This document shows positions 16,272-26,676 of a stretch of DNA of 64,000 bases, piece by piece. Positions within the stretch are counted from its first letter, which is position 1. Every line of letters starts with the position of its first letter. Under the pieces are notes generated by a model. The model saw nothing but the letters and a program-made list of their open reading frames with translations, made no database searches and was not told the origin of the DNA. Source of the stretch: Arthrobacter sp. Soil736 (GTDB taxonomy: Bacteria; Actinomycetota; Actinomycetes; Actinomycetales; Micrococcaceae). Where the stretch lies: NCBI RefSeq assembly GCF_001428005.1, contig NZ_LMSB01000023.1, forward strand, positions 253,397 to 317,396, in the 5' to 3' direction. The translations under genes were made by a program, and so were the position numbers.

Positions 16272-17281
16272 TGACGCAGATGACCTTTGCCCGAGCCATC
16301 AATTCGGGCCTGCGCAAGTCCCTCGAAAACGATCCCAAGGTGATCCTGATGGGGGAGGACATCGGCGCCCTCGGCGGTGTCTTCCGTGTTACCGACGGTC
16401 TGCAGAAGGACTTTGGCAAGCACCGCGTTGTGGACACCCCGCTGGCCGAATCGGGCATCATGGGCACCGCCGTCGGCCTGGCGTACCGCGGCTACCGTCC
16501 GGTGGTGGAGATCCAGTTCGACGGCTTCATCTACCCGGCGTTCGACCAGATCGTCAGCCAGGTCGCCAAGACGCACTACCGCACCCAGGGCGCCGTCAAA
16601 ATGCCGATCACCGTCCGCGTCCCGTTCGGCGGCGGAATCGGTTCACCCGAGCACCACTCCGAGTCTCCGGAGGCCTACTTCACGCACACCTCCGGCCTGC
16701 GGGTGGTCAGCCCCTCCAGCCCGCAGGACGCGTACACCATGATCCAGCAGGCCATCTCCTGCGATGACCCCGTGCTGTACTTCGAACCTAAACGCCGCTA
16801 CCACGACAAAGGCGACGTCGATGAGACCCTGGACCCGGGCAGCGCGCTGCCCCTGGAAAAGGCCCGCGTCATCACGGACGGGCGGGATGTCACGCTGGTG
16901 GCGTACGGTCCGTTGGTCAAGACCGCCCGGGACGCCGCCATTGCCGCAGCGGATGAGGGAATTTCCATCGAAGTCATTGATCTTCGCTCCCTCGCACCGG
17001 TGGACTATGCGGCGGTGGAGGCCTCGGTCCGCAAGACCGGCAGGCTTGTCATCACCCACGAGGCGGGGCAGTCAGGAGGCTTGGGCGCCGAGGTCGCCGC
17101 CAGTATCACCGAGCGCTGCTTCTACTACCTGGAGGCTGCTCCTGTGCGCGTCACGGGTTTCGACGTGCCGTATCCGTATTCCAAGCTGGAGATGCACCAC
17201 CTTCCGAGCCTGGACAGGATCCTCGACGGCGTTGACCGGGCGCTTGGCCGGCCGAACTCGCTGAGCGGGCTGGAAGGATGA
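16271..17281 (+). CDS. bkdB: Branched-chain 2-oxoacid dehydrogenase E1 beta subunit
   Basis: 336 residues, normal length. Transketolase-like pyrimidine domain (about 5-180; MGEDIGALGGVFRVTDGL, DTPLAESGIMGTAVGLAYRG) and C-terminal transketolase domain (about 195-320; VIDLRSLAPVDYAAVEASV). It forms the alpha2beta2 E1 with the preceding gene. Both ends overlap neighbours (TGATG with E1 alpha, ATGA with E2), a tightly coupled operon. Confidence 0.96.
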   Translation: MTQMTFARAINSGLRKSLENDPKVILMGEDIGALGGVFRVTDGLQKDFGKHRVVDTPLAESGIMGTAVGLAYRGYRPVVEIQFDGFIYPAFDQIVSQVAKTHYRTQGAVKMPITVRVPFGGGIGSPEHHSESPEAYFTHTSGLRVVSPSSPQDAYTMIQQAISCDDPVLYFEPKRRYHDKGDVDETLDPGSALPLEKARVITDGRDVTLVAYGPLVKTARDAAIAAADEGISIEVIDLRSLAPVDYAAVEASVRKTGRLVITHEAGQSGGLGAEVAASITERCFYYLEAAPVRVTGFDVPYPYSKLEMHHLPSLDRILDGVDRALGRPNSLSGLEG

Positions 17282-18663
17282 TCGCCACCATGATCAAGGA
17301 ATTCCGGCTGCCCGATCTCGGCGAAGGCCTCACCGAATCCGAAATCGTCAGCTGGAAGGTGAATGTTGGCGATACCGTGAGCCTCAACCAGATCATTGCC
17401 GAAGTGGAAACGGCGAAGGCCGTCGTGGAGCTGCCCTCCCCGTTTGCCGGCGTGGTCACTGCCCTGCACGAGCAGCCGGGCACGGTGGTGGAGGTGGGCA
17501 AGCCGATCGTCTCCTTCGAAGTGGAGGGCGACGCCGGCGCGCAGACCGCCGCCGGCGGTGCGGCTGAGTCGCCCGCCGCCAAGCGGGAACCGAACCTCGT
17601 GGGGTATGGCGCCGTCGTCGAAGCAACCGGTCGGCCTGCCCGCCGGCCGCGCGCATTCGCCGCCGCGCCACCGGTTGAGCGTGTCGAAACGAAGCAAGCC
17701 GAACCGCTGGTTGAGCTTGTCGAAACCGCGCCCGCCGAACCACTGACCGGCGAGCGCCCCCGCTCCACTCCGCCTGTGCGGAAGCTGGCGAAGGACCTTG
17801 GTGTGGACCTGGAGCTTGTCACCGGCAGCGGCCCCGGCGGGCTGATTACCCGCGATGATGTGCGGAACTTCGTGGGCGGCGGCGAGCTTCCGGCTGCGGC
17901 CCAGGAGCTGGCGGGCGAAGCCGGTCAGGCGCAGGGTCAAGTTCCGTCCGCACGGCCGGGTGAACGCGAAGTGCGCACGCCCATCAAGGGGGTACGCAAG
18001 TTCACGGCGGCGGCCATGGTCTCCAGCGCGTTCACCGCGCCGCACGTCACGGAGTTCCTGACCGTGGACGTCACTCCGGCCATGGAGCTGCTGGCCAGGC
18101 TGAAGGCGAGCAAGGCCTTTGCCGGGCTGAAGCTGACGCCGCTGACCCTCGTGGCCAAGGCTGCCCTGATCGCCCTGCGACGCAATCCGACCCTCAATTC
18201 CAAGTGGGATGAAGCCAACCAGGAGATCGTGCAGTTCAACTACGTGAACCTGGGGATTGCGGCGGCCACCCCGCGCGGCCTGACGGTTCCCAACATCAAG
18301 GACGCGGACCGGATGACGCTGGCCGAGCTGTCCACGGCGCTGACCGGGCTGACAGAGACGGCCAGGGCTGGCAAGACCAGCCCGGCGGAGCTTTCCGGCG
18401 GCACCATCTCCATCACCAACATCGGTGTTTTCGGGATCGACGCCGGCACGCCCATCCTCAATCCGGGCGAGGCCGCCATCCTGGCCATGGGCGCGGTGCG
18501 GAAGATGCCATGGGAGTACCAGGACCAGGTCGCGCTGCGGCAGGTCATGACCCTGAGCCTGTCCTTCGATCACCGGTTGGTGGACGGCGAACAGGGGTCC
18601 CGGTTCCTGGCGGACATCGGAGCCCTCCTGGCCGACCCGGGCATGGCGCTCGCGATGGTCTAG
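17278..18663 (+). CDS. bkdC: Dihydrolipoamide acyltransferase E2 component of the branched-chain complex
   Basis: 461 residues. One lipoyl domain (about 5-80; lipoyl-Lys47 in VETAKAVVELP), a variable linker (about 90-160), a peripheral subunit-binding domain (about 163-200; PPVRKLAKDLGVDL...ITRDDV) and a catalytic acyltransferase domain (about 235-460; FDHRLVDGEQGSRFL). It transfers acyl groups to CoA, producing isovaleryl-, isobutyryl- or 2-methylbutyryl-CoA. No E3 gene follows, so lipoamide dehydrogenase must be encoded elsewhere. The linker contains two copies of a dispersed DNA repeat (17673-17727), translated as VERVET and VELVET. A second ATG at 17290 is an alternative start. Confidence 0.95.
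   Translation: MIATMIKEFRLPDLGEGLTESEIVSWKVNVGDTVSLNQIIAEVETAKAVVELPSPFAGVVTALHEQPGTVVEVGKPIVSFEVEGDAGAQTAAGGAAESPAAKREPNLVGYGAVVEATGRPARRPRAFAAAPPVERVETKQAEPLVELVETAPAEPLTGERPRSTPPVRKLAKDLGVDLELVTGSGPGGLITRDDVRNFVGGGELPAAAQELAGEAGQAQGQVPSARPGEREVRTPIKGVRKFTAAAMVSSAFTAPHVTEFLTVDVTPAMELLARLKASKAFAGLKLTPLTLVAKAALIALRRNPTLNSKWDEANQEIVQFNYVNLGIAAATPRGLTVPNIKDADRMTLAELSTALTGLTETARAGKTSPAELSGGTISITNIGVFGIDAGTPILNPGEAAILAMGAVRKMPWEYQDQVALRQVMTLSLSFDHRLVDGEQGSRFLADIGALLADPGMALAMV
17673..17727 (+). repeat. Two copies of a 19-base dispersed repeat inside the E2 linker
   Basis: GGTTGAGCGTGTCGAAAC (17673-17690) and GGTTGAGCTTGTCGAAACC (17709-17727) are in the same orientation, 36 bases apart, in frame within the flexible linker. 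The same unit recurs at 18672 and, inverted, at 26142. The reading frame is kept. Confidence 0.85.
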
Positions 18664-18670
18664 CGTCTGC

Positions 18671-18711
18671 TGGTTGAGCCTGTCGAAGCCCGATTTCGGC
18701 GGGCTCAATCA
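18671..18711. repeat. Repeat-derived hairpin between convergent bkdC and tetR
   Basis: TGGTTGAGCC (18671-18680) pairs with GGCTCAATCA (18702-18711, one G-U pair), and an inner stem is formed by GCCCG/CGGGC. The left arm carries a copy of the dispersed repeat (GGTTGAGCCTGTCGAAGCC, 18672-18690). It lies between the two convergent stop codons and probably acts as a bidirectional terminator. Confidence 0.75.
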
Positions 18712-18724
18712 GCGGCGGGCCGGC

Positions 18725-19423
18725 TCAGTCGGCGTCGGTCTCGGGAGCGCCGGGCGCCGTCAGGGCTGCCAGTGCCATGTTCTCCAGCAGCGGCCTTGCC
18801 GACTTGATGGCCATCCTCCGGCCGTGGCTGCGGACCGAGTGCGGCGTGGAGTTGATCAGTCCGAAGGTTGCATGGGCGCGCATCCGGAGGTCGGCCGTGT
18901 CCGTTGCGTCGTGGATCCCCGCCAGAACGTCCACCCAGAGCTCCACATAGCTGCGCTGCAGTGCCCGGACATGAGCCTGGTCCTCGTCGGTGAGGTTGCT
19001 GAAGTCCCTGTCCTGGACCCGGATCACGTCCGGATTGCTGAGCGCAAAGTCAACGTGGAACTGAACCAGCCGGCCCAGCGCTGCGAGGGGGTCGGCGGCG
19101 TCGGCAACAACGCGCCGGCCGCCGTCGAGCAGGTCCTGGCTGACCGTCAGGAGCAGGGCACCCAGCACTGCCTGCTTCCCGGGGAAATGGCGGTACACGG
19201 CAGGGCCGCTCACCCCCGCGGCGGCACCAAGGTCCTCAAGGGAGACGCGGTTGAAGCCGTTGGCGGCGAAGAGGGAGGCGGCCGCGGACAGCAGGGCCTG
19301 CCTGCGCGTCTCCTTGGCCCGGCTGCGCTGCGTCGCACGGTTGGGCGCGGCACCCTGGTCCGGCGGGGCGGGCAGGGCGGCGTCGCTGCTTTCCGCAAGC
19401 TGGCCATGCTCCGTGATCTGCAC
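18725..19423 (-). CDS. TetR-family regulator of the leucine/acyl-CoA operon
   Basis: 232 residues. N-terminal HTH (about 40-85; [42 protein letters not shown]) and C-terminal ligand domain (TetR_C type). The GTG start at 19423 sits behind an ideal GGAGGAAAT; the frame continues upstream but without a ribosome site. It is divergent from the MCC operon with a 152-base control region holding two matching palindromes (19479-19520), so it most likely represses that operon and itself in response to an acyl-CoA (inference). Confidence 0.9.
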   Translation of the reverse strand: MQITEHGQLAESSDAALPAPPDQGAAPNRATQRSRAKETRRQALLSAAASLFAANGFNRVSLEDLGAAAGVSGPAVYRHFPGKQAVLGALLLTVSQDLLDGGRRVVADAADPLAALGRLVQFHVDFALSNPDVIRVQDRDFSNLTDEDQAHVRALQRSYVELWVDVLAGIHDATDTADLRMRAHATFGLINSTPHSVRSHGRRMAIKSARPLLENMALAALTAPGAPETDAD

Positions 19424-19478
19424 ATTTCCTCCTCGAAACTGCAAACTCTAGCAACTCATCCATGTGTTGGACATCACA

Positions 19479-19520
19479 GTTAATAGAGACTAACCTAAAT
19501 CTCAGTTACACGGCACTAAC
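19479..19520. promoter_or_regulatory. Two GTTA-N8-TAAC palindromes, likely TetR operators
   Basis: GTTA-ATAGAGAC-TAAC (19479-19494) and GTTA-CACGGCAC-TAAC (19505-19520) share the extended form CAGTTA-N8-TAACC and are spaced 26 bases start-to-start. They lie between the divergent TetR gene and the carboxylase operon, 56 bases before the MCC beta start. Confidence 0.8.
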
Positions 19521-19575
19521 CGAAAGTGGCCGGGCCCGGCGGGGATTCGGGCCGGCCAAGGAATGGAAGCGGTCA

Positions 19576-21183
19576 ATGGAGACACTCGCCAGCAAGCTGG
19601 ACGCCACCAGCGAGGCCTTTACGGCCAACAGCCTCGCTCAGGAGGCGCTCGCAGGCGAACTGCGGAAGCGGCTCGCCACGGCGGCCCTGGGCGGGCCGGA
19701 GAAATCCCGCGAGCGCCACGTGGCACGGGGCAAGCTCCTTCCGAGGGAGCGGATCAACCAGCTCCTGGACGACGGCAGCCCCTTCCTTGAGATTGCCCCG
19801 CTGGCAGCCAACGGCATGTATAACGACGATTCGCCGGGCGCCGGCGTGATCGCGGGCATCGGGCTGGTCCACGGGCGCCAGGTCCTGGTCATCTCCAACG
19901 ACGCCACCGTCAAGGGCGGCACCTACTATCCCATGACCGTGAAGAAGCACCTGCGGGCCCAGGAGATCGCGCTGGAAAACCGGCTGCCGTGCATCTACCT
20001 CGTGGATTCCGGCGGAGCCTTCCTCCCCAAGCAGGACGAGGTCTTCCCGGACAAGGAGCACTTCGGGCGGATCTTCTACAACCAGGCCAAGATGTCCGCG
20101 GCCAAGATTCCCCAGATTGCCTCCGTCATGGGCTCCTGCACCGCCGGCGGCGCCTACGTCCCGGCCATGAGCGACGAAACGGTCATCGTCCGCAACCAGG
20201 GAACGATCTTCCTGGGCGGGCCGCCGCTGGTGAAGGCCGCAATCGGCGAGATCGTCACGGCCGAGGAACTCGGCGGGGGAGACGTCCACTCCAGGATCTC
20301 CGGCGTCACGGACCACCTGGCGGAAAACGACGAACACGCCCTGCAGATCGTCCGGGACATCGTCTCCACCCTGCGCCGGCCCGCGGCGCCCGCCTGGGCC
20401 GTGGACACCGCCGTCGAGCCGGTAGTGGACCCCGCGGAGCTCTACGGCGCCGTCCCCACCGACGTCAACGCGCAGTATGACGTCCGCGAGGTCATCGCCC
20501 GCCTCGTTGACGGCAGCCGGTTCCACGAATTCAAGAAGAACTACGGCACCACCCTGGTGACAGGCTTCGCGAAGCTGCACGGGCATCCCGTGGGCATCGT
20601 GGCCAACAACGGCGTGCTCTTCAGCGAGTCCTCGCTCAAGGGTGCCCACTTCATCGAGCTCTGCGACCAGCGGGGCATCCCGCTGGTCTTCCTGCAGAAC
20701 CTCTCCGGCTTCATGGTGGGCAAGGACTACGAACAGGGCGGCATCGCCAAGAACGGCGCCAAGATGGTGACCGCCGTCGCCACCGCCCGCGTGCCGAAAC
20801 TGACCGTCGTGATCGGTGGATCCTTCGGTGCCGGAAACTATTCGATGTGCGGCAGGGCCTATTCCCCGCGGTTCCTGTGGATGTGGCCCGCGAGCCGCAT
20901 CTCCGTGATGGGCGGCAACCAGGCCTCGAGCGTGCTGGCCACGGTGAAGCGCGACCAGTACGAGGCTGCGGGGCAGGAGTGGTCCGCAGCGGACGAGGAA
21001 GCCTTCAAGGCTCCCATCAGGCAGCAGTACGAGGATCAGGGGAGCCCCTACTATTCCACCGCCCGCATCTGGGACGACGGCGTCATCGATCCCGCGGACA
21101 CCCGCACTGTCCTGGGGCTGGCGCTCGACGTCGTCTCCCGAAGCCCGCTGCCGGAGACCTCCTTCGGCCTCTTCCGGATGTGA
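19576..21183 (+). CDS. accD1: Methylcrotonyl-CoA carboxylase, carboxyltransferase (beta) subunit
   Basis: 535 residues, the usual length for MCC beta. Two crotonase-like carboxyltransferase halves are visible. [15 protein letters not shown] and the segment [20 protein letters not shown] followed by [11 protein letters not shown] are diagnostic of MCC beta rather than propionyl-CoA carboxylase. It transfers carboxyl from biotin to 3-methylcrotonyl-CoA, giving 3-methylglutaconyl-CoA (leucine catabolism). The [10 protein letters not shown] start at 19576 was chosen over an upstream frame extension that would run through the operators. First gene of a seven-gene rightward operon; the alpha subunit begins 7 bases after its stop. 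Confidence 0.95.
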   Translation: METLASKLDATSEAFTANSLAQEALAGELRKRLATAALGGPEKSRERHVARGKLLPRERINQLLDDGSPFLEIAPLAANGMYNDDSPGAGVIAGIGLVHGRQVLVISNDATVKGGTYYPMTVKKHLRAQEIALENRLPCIYLVDSGGAFLPKQDEVFPDKEHFGRIFYNQAKMSAAKIPQIASVMGSCTAGGAYVPAMSDETVIVRNQGTIFLGGPPLVKAAIGEIVTAEELGGGDVHSRISGVTDHLAENDEHALQIVRDIVSTLRRPAAPAWAVDTAVEPVVDPAELYGAVPTDVNAQYDVREVIARLVDGSRFHEFKKNYGTTLVTGFAKLHGHPVGIVANNGVLFSESSLKGAHFIELCDQRGIPLVFLQNLSGFMVGKDYEQGGIAKNGAKMVTAVATARVPKLTVVIGGSFGAGNYSMCGRAYSPRFLWMWPASRISVMGGNQASSVLATVKRDQYEAAGQEWSAADEEAFKAPIRQQYEDQGSPYYSTARIWDDGVIDPADTRTVLGLALDVVSRSPLPETSFGLFRM

Positions 21184-21190
21184 GCCGGCC

Positions 21191-23392
21191 ATGACCAATG
21201 CAACTGAGACCAATCCGGCCAATACCAATCTGTTCCACACGGTCCTCGTGGCCAACCGCGGCGAGATCGCCTGCCGGGTGATCAGGACGCTGCACGCCAT
21301 GGGCATCCGTTCGGTTGCCGTCTACAGCGACGCCGACGCCGACGCCCGCCACGTGCGGGAGGCGGACCTCGCCGTGCGGATCGGTCCCGCCGCCGCGGCC
21401 GAAAGCTACCTGAAGATCGAGGCGATCATCAGGGCCTGCAAGGACACCGGCGCCCAGGCGGTGCACCCCGGCTACGGCTTCCTGAGCGAGAACGTCGAAT
21501 TCGCCCGTGCCCTGGAGGCCGCCGGCATCGCCTTCATCGGCCCCGGCGTCGAATCCCTGGAGGTCATGGGAGACAAAATCCGCTCCAAGAACCACGTGGC
21601 CGGATACGGCGTCCCGGTGGTCCCGGGCATCGCCGAACCGGGGCTGACGGACGGCGACCTGATCGCCGCCGCCGCGGGCGTGGGGTACCCCCTGCTCATC
21701 AAGCCGTCCGCGGGCGGCGGCGGCAAGGGCATGCACGTGGTGGAACGGCCGGAGGACCTGCCGGCAACGCTGGCCACCGCCCGGCGCGTCGCGGCCAGTG
21801 CCTTCGGCGACGACACCCTCTTCCTGGAACGACTGGTCATGGCCCCGCGGCACATCGAAGTGCAGGTGCTCGCCGACACGCACGGGAACGTCATCCACCT
21901 GGGGGAGCGCGAGTGCTCCCTGCAGCGCAGGCACCAGAAGGTGATCGAGGAAGCGCCGTCGCCGCTCCTGGAATCACTGGCCGACAGCGGAGCCACCCGG
22001 GCACGGATCGGCGAGGCGGCATGCCAGGCGGCCCGCAGCGTCCACTACACGGGCGCCGGCACCGTGGAGTTCCTCGTCTCGGACAATGCCCCGGACGAGT
22101 TCTTCTTCATGGAGATGAACACGCGCCTGCAGGTGGAGCATCCGGTCACTGAAATGGTCACCGGGGTGGACCTCGTGGAGTGGCAGGTGCGCATCGCCGC
22201 CGGTGAGGTGCTCACCGTGGCGCAGGACGACGTCGTGCTTAACGGCCACGCCGCAGAAGCGCGCGTCTACGCGGAGGTCCCCGAGCGGAACTTCCTGCCG
22301 TCCTCCGGTGAGGTGGTCCTGCTCGACGAACGGGGCACCACCTTTACGGCCCTGGCCGACCTGGATTCCTTCGCCCCTGCCTCCGCGGACCCGCACATCC
22401 GCATCGACTCCTCGCTGCAGCCCGGCCTGGAAATTTCCAGCGACTACGATCCCATGCTCTCCAAGGTCATCGCGTGGGGTCCGGACCGCAAGGCGGCGCT
22501 CGACAAGCTTGACACGGCGCTGGAGCGGTACACCGTCCTGGGGGTCGGAACCAACGTGGAATACCTGCGGCTCCTGATCAACGACGACGACGTCCGCGCC
22601 GGCCGCCTCGACACGACCCTGATCGACCGCAAGATGCCGGACCTCACGTTCCGGAGCGCCGGCGACACCGAGTTCATCGCCGCGGCCCTCCCGTTCTGGG
22701 TCCTTCACGAGGCGCCGGCCGGCGTGGCGTCGCCCTGGAACACCGGCCGGGGCTGGCGGCTGGGCACTCCCGCACCCTGGCGGATGAGCTTCGGCCTTCC
22801 CGGCGGGGCCGTGGCCACCGTGGCCGTGACGTGGCTGAGCGACCAGGGCCTCGGCCACGCGCTGGTCCGCGTCAACGACGGACCGGACCACAAGGTCCTG
22901 GTCCTGGCTCTGGCCAGCCAGTCCATCGACTTTGACGTCGACGGGCAGGAACACACCTTCGCGCTGGGCTCCTACTGGGAGGACCACCCGCGGGAAGGGC
23001 GTCCGCAGCAGGTCTTCGTGGGGAACGGCGGATGGTCCTGCGGACTCGACGTCCTCACCAGGGAATCCCGCCTCGCTCGCGTGCTGGCCGCCATTGAGCG
23101 GGAAGAGGGTGTGGCCGATCCGGAAGTCCGCTCACCCATGCCCGGGACTGTCGTGTCAGTCTCCGTGCACAACGGCGACACCGTGGAAGCCGGGCAAGTG
23201 CTGCTCTCCGTGGAAGCGATGAAGATGGAGCACCAGCTCGTGGCCGAAGTGGCCGGAACCGTGCACATCAGCGCGAAGACCGGTGACCTGGTGAAAGCGG
23301 ACCAGGTGCTCGCCACGATCCACGCCGAGCCGCCCGCCGGCTCTTCAGAATCCCCAATCCAAGATCCAACCAATGAACGTAAGGAAGCCTAG
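21191..23392 (+). CDS. accA1: Methylcrotonyl-CoA carboxylase, biotin carboxylase/carrier (alpha) subunit
   Basis: 733 residues. Biotin carboxylase N-terminal domain (about 12-125; [21 protein letters not shown]), ATP-grasp domain (about 130-330; [30 protein letters not shown]), C-terminal carboxylase domain, a linker region, and a biotinyl domain with EAMKMEH and biotin-Lys678, 56 residues from the C-terminus. It carboxylates its own biotin and passes CO2 to the beta subunit encoded just upstream. ATG at 21191. Confidence 0.95.
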   Translation: MTNATETNPANTNLFHTVLVANRGEIACRVIRTLHAMGIRSVAVYSDADADARHVREADLAVRIGPAAAAESYLKIEAIIRACKDTGAQAVHPGYGFLSENVEFARALEAAGIAFIGPGVESLEVMGDKIRSKNHVAGYGVPVVPGIAEPGLTDGDLIAAAAGVGYPLLIKPSAGGGGKGMHVVERPEDLPATLATARRVAASAFGDDTLFLERLVMAPRHIEVQVLADTHGNVIHLGERECSLQRRHQKVIEEAPSPLLESLADSGATRARIGEAACQAARSVHYTGAGTVEFLVSDNAPDEFFFMEMNTRLQVEHPVTEMVTGVDLVEWQVRIAAGEVLTVAQDDVVLNGHAAEARVYAEVPERNFLPSSGEVVLLDERGTTFTALADLDSFAPASADPHIRIDSSLQPGLEISSDYDPMLSKVIAWGPDRKAALDKLDTALERYTVLGVGTNVEYLRLLINDDDVRAGRLDTTLIDRKMPDLTFRSAGDTEFIAAALPFWVLHEAPAGVASPWNTGRGWRLGTPAPWRMSFGLPGGAVATVAVTWLSDQGLGHALVRVNDGPDHKVLVLALASQSIDFDVDGQEHTFALGSYWEDHPREGRPQQVFVGNGGWSCGLDVLTRESRLARVLAAIEREEGVADPEVRSPMPGTVVSVSVHNGDTVEAGQVLLSVEAMKMEHQLVAEVAGTVHISAKTGDLVKADQVLATIHAEPPAGSSESPIQDPTNERKEA

Positions 23393-23394
23393 CT

Positions 23395-24558
23395 ATGGCC
23401 GATTTTGAGCTCAGCGAGGAATACCAGGACCTCAGCAACACCGTCCGGGAATTTGCCGACGAGGTCGTCGCGCCCGTCTCGGCCAAGCACGACGAAGAGC
23501 ACAGCTTCCCCTACGAGGTTGTCTCCCAGATGGCGGACATGGGCCTGTTCGGCTTGCCGTTCCCGGAAGAATCGGGCGGCATGGGCGGGGACTACTTCGC
23601 CCTGGCCCTCGCGCTGGAACAGCTCGGCAGGGTGGACCAGTCCGTGGCCATCACGCTGGAAGCGGGCGTTTCCCTGGGTGCCATGCCCGTCTTCCGCTTC
23701 GGCACCGAGGCCCAGAAGGAGGAATGGCTGCCGCTGCTTGCGTCCGGAAAGGCGCTCGCAGGCTTCGGGCTGACCGAACCAGAGGCGGGCTCGGACGCCG
23801 GCGGCACCAAGACCACCGCCAGGCTGGAAGACGGGCACTGGGTCATCAACGGCAACAAGGAATTCATCACCAACTCCGGGACGGACATCACCCGGCTGGT
23901 GACCGTGACCGCCGTGACCGGCCAGCGCGAACGCAAGGACGGCAGCGTCAAGAAGGAAATCTCCACCATCCTGGTGCCCACCGACACGCCCGGCTTCAAG
24001 GCCGAGAAGGCGTACAACAAGGTGGGCTGGAATGCCTCCGATACGCATCCCCTGACGCTGAAGGACGTCCGCGTTCCCGAGGCCAACCTCCTGGGTGAAC
24101 GGGGACGGGGCTACGCCAACTTCCTGTCCATCCTTGACGAAGGCCGCATCGCCATCGCGGCGCTGGCCACCGGCGCGGCCCAGGGCTGCGTGGATCTTTC
24201 GGTCCGCTATGCCAAGGACCGGAGGGCCTTCGGCCACAACATCGGCAAGTACCAGGCCATCTCCTTCAAGATTGCCCGCATGCAGGCACGCGCCCACACC
24301 GCCCGGCTGGCCTACTACGATGCGGCCGCCAGGATGCTCGCCGGCAAGCCGTTCAAGACCCAGGCGGCCATCGCTAAGATGGTCGCAGGCGAGGCAGCCA
24401 TGGACAACGCGCGGGACGCCACCCAGGTGTTCGGCGGCTATGGCTTCATCAACGAATTCACCGTGGCACGCCACTACCGGGACTCCAAGATCCTTGAAGT
24501 CGGTGAGGGCACCACGGAGGTCCAGCTGATGCTGATCGCCCGGGAACTCGGACTGTAG
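23395..24558 (+). CDS. Acyl-CoA dehydrogenase (FadE19-like), probable isovaleryl/branched-chain acyl-CoA step
   Basis: 387 residues, complete three-domain acyl-CoA dehydrogenase. [16 protein letters not shown] is the first family signature, and [22 protein letters not shown] the second. The terminal motif is VGEGTTEVQ with Glu at the canonical catalytic position. Human-type isovaleryl-CoA dehydrogenases keep their base elsewhere and lack this Glu, so this is a short/branched-chain type serving the same pathway step by context (isovaleryl-CoA to 3-methylcrotonyl-CoA). ATG at 23395 begins two bases after the MCC alpha stop. Confidence 0.92.
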   Translation: MADFELSEEYQDLSNTVREFADEVVAPVSAKHDEEHSFPYEVVSQMADMGLFGLPFPEESGGMGGDYFALALALEQLGRVDQSVAITLEAGVSLGAMPVFRFGTEAQKEEWLPLLASGKALAGFGLTEPEAGSDAGGTKTTARLEDGHWVINGNKEFITNSGTDITRLVTVTAVTGQRERKDGSVKKEISTILVPTDTPGFKAEKAYNKVGWNASDTHPLTLKDVRVPEANLLGERGRGYANFLSILDEGRIAIAALATGAAQGCVDLSVRYAKDRRAFGHNIGKYQAISFKIARMQARAHTARLAYYDAAARMLAGKPFKTQAAIAKMVAGEAAMDNARDATQVFGGYGFINEFTVARHYRDSKILEVGEGTTEVQLMLIARELGL

Positions 24559-24578
24559 CCGGCCTGAAAGGATCAACG

Positions 24579-25370
24579 ATGATTGACAAGGTTGTTGCCA
24601 GCGCTGCCGAAGCGGTCGCGGACATTCACGACGGCGCGTCGCTCGCCGTCGGGGGGTTCGGCCTGTGCGGGATCCCGGTGGCCCTCATTGACGCCCTGCA
24701 CGACCGCGGCGCCAAGGACCTGGAAACCGTGAGCAACAATTGCGGCGTGGACGACTGGGGGCTCGGCATCCTGCTCAAGGACGGCCGGATCCGCCGCACC
24801 GTCAGCTCGTACGTCGGGGAGAACAAGGAGTTCGCCCGGCAGTACCTCTCCGGCGAGCTCGAAGTGGTCCTTACCCCGCAGGGCACGCTGGCGGAGAAGC
24901 TGCGCGCCGGCGGTGCCGGCATCCCGGCGTTCTACACGAAGGCGGGCGTGGGCACCCAGGTGTCTGACGGCGGACTGCCGCAGAAGTACGACGCCGACGG
25001 CAGCATCGCGATCGCCTCCGCTCCCAAGGAGGTGCGGAGCTTCGGCGGCGTGGACTACGTTCTCGAAGAGTCCCTGACGCCCGACTTCGGCCTGGTACAC
25101 GCGTGGAAGGGCGACCGCCACGGCAACCTGGTCTTCCACGCCACGGCGATGAACTTCAACCCGCTCTGTGCCATGGCGGGCAAGGTCACCATCGCCGAGG
25201 TCGAGGAACTGGTGGAGCCGGGGGAGCTGGATCCCGAACACATCCACGTGCCCGGCATCTTCGTCCAGCGTGTCGTGCTCGCGCCCGAGATCGAGAAGCG
25301 CATCGAAAAGAGGACGGTCGCACTCTCGGCACAGTCCGCAGCCGGCACCACCGAACAGGCAGGAGCGTAG
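24579..25370 (+). CDS. scoA: 3-oxoacid CoA-transferase subunit A
   Basis: 263 residues, CoA-transferase family I alpha subunit. The N-terminal [16 protein letters not shown] is the family's CoA-binding signature, followed by [11 protein letters not shown] and [19 protein letters not shown]. With subunit B it transfers CoA from succinyl-CoA to acetoacetate, activating the end product of leucine breakdown. ATG at 24579 follows GAAAGGA. scoB starts two bases after its stop. Confidence 0.94.
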   Translation: MIDKVVASAAEAVADIHDGASLAVGGFGLCGIPVALIDALHDRGAKDLETVSNNCGVDDWGLGILLKDGRIRRTVSSYVGENKEFARQYLSGELEVVLTPQGTLAEKLRAGGAGIPAFYTKAGVGTQVSDGGLPQKYDADGSIAIASAPKEVRSFGGVDYVLEESLTPDFGLVHAWKGDRHGNLVFHATAMNFNPLCAMAGKVTIAEVEELVEPGELDPEHIHVPGIFVQRVVLAPEIEKRIEKRTVALSAQSAAGTTEQAGA

Positions 25371-25372
25371 CC

Positions 25373-26113
25373 ATGGAGTCGAACAGCTCGCAGGGGGCCC
25401 CGCCCCGCCCCGAAGCCGTCCGTCACGAGTACCGGCGTGCCGCCTCGTCCCATCCGGAGGGCAAGGGGTGGACGCGCAACGAGCTTGCGGCGCGTGTGGC
25501 CCAGGAACTCAGCAACGGCCAGTACGTCAACCTGGGCATCGGGATGCCCACGCTGATCCCGAACTACATCCCCGCCAGCGTGGAGGTGGTCCTGCATTCG
25601 GAGAACGGAATCCTGGGCGTCGGCCCCTACCCCGGCGAAGACGAAGTGGACCCGGACCTGATCAACGCCGGCAAGGAAACCGTCACGGTCAACAAGGGCG
25701 CGGCCTTCTTCGACTCGTCGCTGTCCTTCGGCATGATCCGGGGCGGCCATGTGGACGTGGCCGTGCTCGGCGCCATGGAGGTCGCCGCCAACGGGGACCT
25801 CGCCAACTGGATGATCCCGGGCAAGATGGTCAAGGGCATGGGCGGCGCCATGGACCTGGTCTTCGGTGCCAAGAAGGTGATCGTGATGATGGAGCACGTG
25901 GACCGGAACGGCCGGCCGAAGATCGTGGAGCGGTGCACGCTGCCGCTCACGGGCAAGGGCTGCGTGGACCGCATCATCACGGACCTCGCCGTGATCGACG
26001 TGACGCCGGACGGGCTGGTGCTGCGCGAGCTCGCGCCGAACGTCTCGATCGAGGACGTCGCCGCGGCCACCGGCGTCGAACTTCTCGAGGAAGACCAGGA
26101 ACTGACCGTATGA
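25373..26113 (+). CDS. scoB: 3-oxoacid CoA-transferase subunit B
   Basis: 246 residues. The catalytic Glu lies in SENGILG and the [15 protein letters not shown] signature is present. The first 30 or so residues ([18 protein letters not shown]) are a non-conserved lead. ATG at 25373 with GGAGCG upstream was chosen; a longer in-frame extension would run through scoA. Its stop overlaps the MaoC start (ATGA). Confidence 0.94.
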   Translation: MESNSSQGAPPRPEAVRHEYRRAASSHPEGKGWTRNELAARVAQELSNGQYVNLGIGMPTLIPNYIPASVEVVLHSENGILGVGPYPGEDEVDPDLINAGKETVTVNKGAAFFDSSLSFGMIRGGHVDVAVLGAMEVAANGDLANWMIPGKMVKGMGGAMDLVFGAKKVIVMMEHVDRNGRPKIVERCTLPLTGKGCVDRIITDLAVIDVTPDGLVLRELAPNVSIEDVAAATGVELLEEDQELTV

Positions 26114-26661
26114 CGGCGAACCCTGAACAGAGCGCTGACGGGGTTTCGACAAGCTCAACCACCGGCAGCCCCCGCGTTGTTGAACAGCGCGGCCTGTACT
26201 TCGAGGAGCTCGAGGAAGGCGTGGTGTACGCGCACCGTCCGGGCCGGACGGTCACCGAGACCGACAACGTCCTCTTCACCACCATGACCATGAACACGCA
26301 GGGGCTGCACCTTGACGCGGCGTGGAGCGCGGGGCAGCCGTTCGGCCAGCGGCTGGTGAACTCCATGTTCACCCTGGCCACCGTCGTCGGGCAGTCCGTC
26401 ACGCAGCTGACGCAGGGCACCATCATCGCGCAGCTGGGCCTGACCGATGTGTCCTTTCCCGCTCCGCTGTACCACGGCGACACCCTCTACACCGAGACCG
26501 TCATCACCGGCAAGCGGCTCTCCGGGTCGCGGCCCGGCCAGGGGGTCGTCACCATGAAGCACACCGGCCGCAACCAGGACGGTGCGGCGGTGGCCCTCGC
26601 GACGCGCAGCTGCCTGATGTGGACGCGGGAGGCGCATATGCAGGCGCAGACGGAAAAATAA
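26110..26661 (+). CDS. MaoC-family hydratase, probable 3-methylglutaconyl-CoA/itaconyl-CoA hydratase
   Basis: 183 residues, single hot-dog MaoC domain. The active-site segment reads [16 protein letters not shown]: the His is kept, while the Asp usual five residues earlier in R-hydratases is Asn, as in mesaconyl/itaconyl-type hydratases. In the matching M. tuberculosis cluster the equivalent gene is Rv2499c, next to the CitE-like lyase. No crotonase-type methylglutaconyl-CoA hydratase is present, so this enzyme probably fills that step. The N-terminal tail GVSTSSTTG is encoded by an inserted dispersed repeat (26142-26160). The ATG at 26110 overlaps the scoB stop. Confidence 0.85.
   Translation: MTANPEQSADGVSTSSTTGSPRVVEQRGLYFEELEEGVVYAHRPGRTVTETDNVLFTTMTMNTQGLHLDAAWSAGQPFGQRLVNSMFTLATVVGQSVTQLTQGTIIAQLGLTDVSFPAPLYHGDTLYTETVITGKRLSGSRPGQGVVTMKHTGRNQDGAAVALATRSCLMWTREAHMQAQTEK
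26142..26160 (-). repeat. Dispersed 19-base repeat within the MaoC coding start
   Basis: GGTTTCGACAAGCTCAACC is the exact reverse complement of the copy at 17709-17727. It encodes residues 12-17 of the MaoC protein in a non-conserved N-terminal tail. Confidence 0.88.
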
Positions 26662-26676
26662 TCGGACAATAGCTGT

